Of a stretch of 14,885 nucleotides of DNA, positions 14,613 through 14,885 are shown in pieces; within the stretch, counting starts at the first letter, position 1; each line of letters opens with the position of its first letter. The translations under genes and the position numbers were made by a program. Origin of the DNA: Bifidobacterium breve (GTDB lineage Bacteria; Actinomycetota; Actinomycetes; Mycobacteriales; Mycobacteriaceae); contig CAMCWJ010000032.1 in the NCBI GenBank assembly GCA_945882475.1, positions 1 through 14,885 of the forward strand, given 5' to 3'. Below the pieces are notes generated by a model. It searched no databases and was not told the origin of the DNA. It saw only the letters and a list, made by a program, of their open reading frames with translations.

Positions 14613-14885
14613 CTAGCCCCTGGCCTCCCTGGGCAGGCCGAGCACCCGTTCGGCGATCACGTTGCGCTGCACCTCGTTGGATCCGCCGTAGATGGTGTCG
14701 GCCCGGGAGAACAGGAAGAGGCGCTGCCACTCGTCGAACTCGTTGTCCACCAGAACAAGTCCGGCTCTTCCGCGGATATCCATCGCCAGTTCGCCGAGAT
14801 CGCGATGCCAATTCGCCCACAACAACTTGGAGACGTTGTCCTGGCCCGGCGCTTCGGCATCCATGGTCGCAAGCGCGAAGGAACG
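14613..14885 (-). CDS. fadE30: Acyl-CoA dehydrogenase FadE30, C-terminal fragment
   Basis: Only the last 90 or so codons are inside the window; the 5' part lies beyond the right edge. The C-terminal acyl-CoA dehydrogenase signature DTIYGGSNEVQRNVIAERVLGLPRE is complete. In this family the GGSNEVQRN segment closes the FAD site and the helix before it lines the acyl pocket. FadE30 (Rv3560c) dehydrogenates the propionyl side chain of HIP-CoA in the first beta-oxidation step after FadD3. The identification relies on the motif plus synteny with ipdF and kstR2. Its stop overlaps the GTG region of ipdF, which points to one operon fadE30-ipdF-kstR2-fadA6-hydrolase. No start or promoter can be judged here. 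Confidence 0.85.
   Translation of the reverse strand, partial: RSFALATMDAEAPGQDNVSKLLWANWHRDLGELAMDIRGRAGLVLVDNEFDEWQRLFLFSRADTIYGGSNEVQRNVIAERVLGLPREARG

Overview
The window is high-GC DNA from a mycobacterium, most likely an environmental or rapidly growing species (Mycolicibacterium type). The evidence is the gene content and order, which closely follow the Mycobacterium tuberculosis H37Rv steroid-catabolism block Rv3542c to Rv3560c, plus a Ddn nitroreductase and a PE-PPE-domain hydrolase, both typical of mycobacteria. It is an established cholesterol/sterol degradation cluster and not a new system. The interest lies in lineage-specific changes and in control signals that can be read directly.

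Left part (1-5325), expected KstR regulon, side-chain degradation. On the minus strand, cyp125, fadE28 (chsE1), fadE29 (chsE2) and the first 31 codons of chsH2 run as one operon. On the plus strand, fadA5 and a ddn-like gene run divergently. The 123-bp divergent spacer (3579-3701) holds two KstR-type boxes, one beside each start. CYP125 oxidises the terminal side-chain carbon, FadA5 thiolyses side-chain acyl-CoAs, and ChsE1/ChsE2 with ChsH enzymes remove the last three-carbon unit.

Middle (5326-7213). A GC-rich nested inverted repeat separates the converging ddn and short-chain dehydrogenase (SDR) genes and marks the probable border between the KstR and KstR2 regulons. Two minus-strand SDR genes (Rv3548c and Rv3549c type) follow. 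They diverge from echA20 across a spacer with a perfect KstR2-type palindrome.

Right part (7214-14885), expected KstR2 regulon, degradation of rings C and D (HIP pathway). Plus strand: echA20-ipdA-ipdB-ipdC, with every junction overlapping. Minus strand: fadE30 (3' end only), ipdF, kstR2, fadA6 and a secreted-looking PE-PPE-domain serine hydrolase, all tightly packed. Compared with M. tuberculosis as I remember it, PPE64 (between ipdF and kstR2) and fdxB (after ipdC) are absent, and the hydrolase lies where fdxB/Rv3555c would be.

No RNA genes, insertion sequences, CRISPR arrays or prophage genes were seen. Coding density is very high. The only non-coding gaps of about 90 bp or more are 3579-3701, 5326-5452 and the echA20/SDR spacer.
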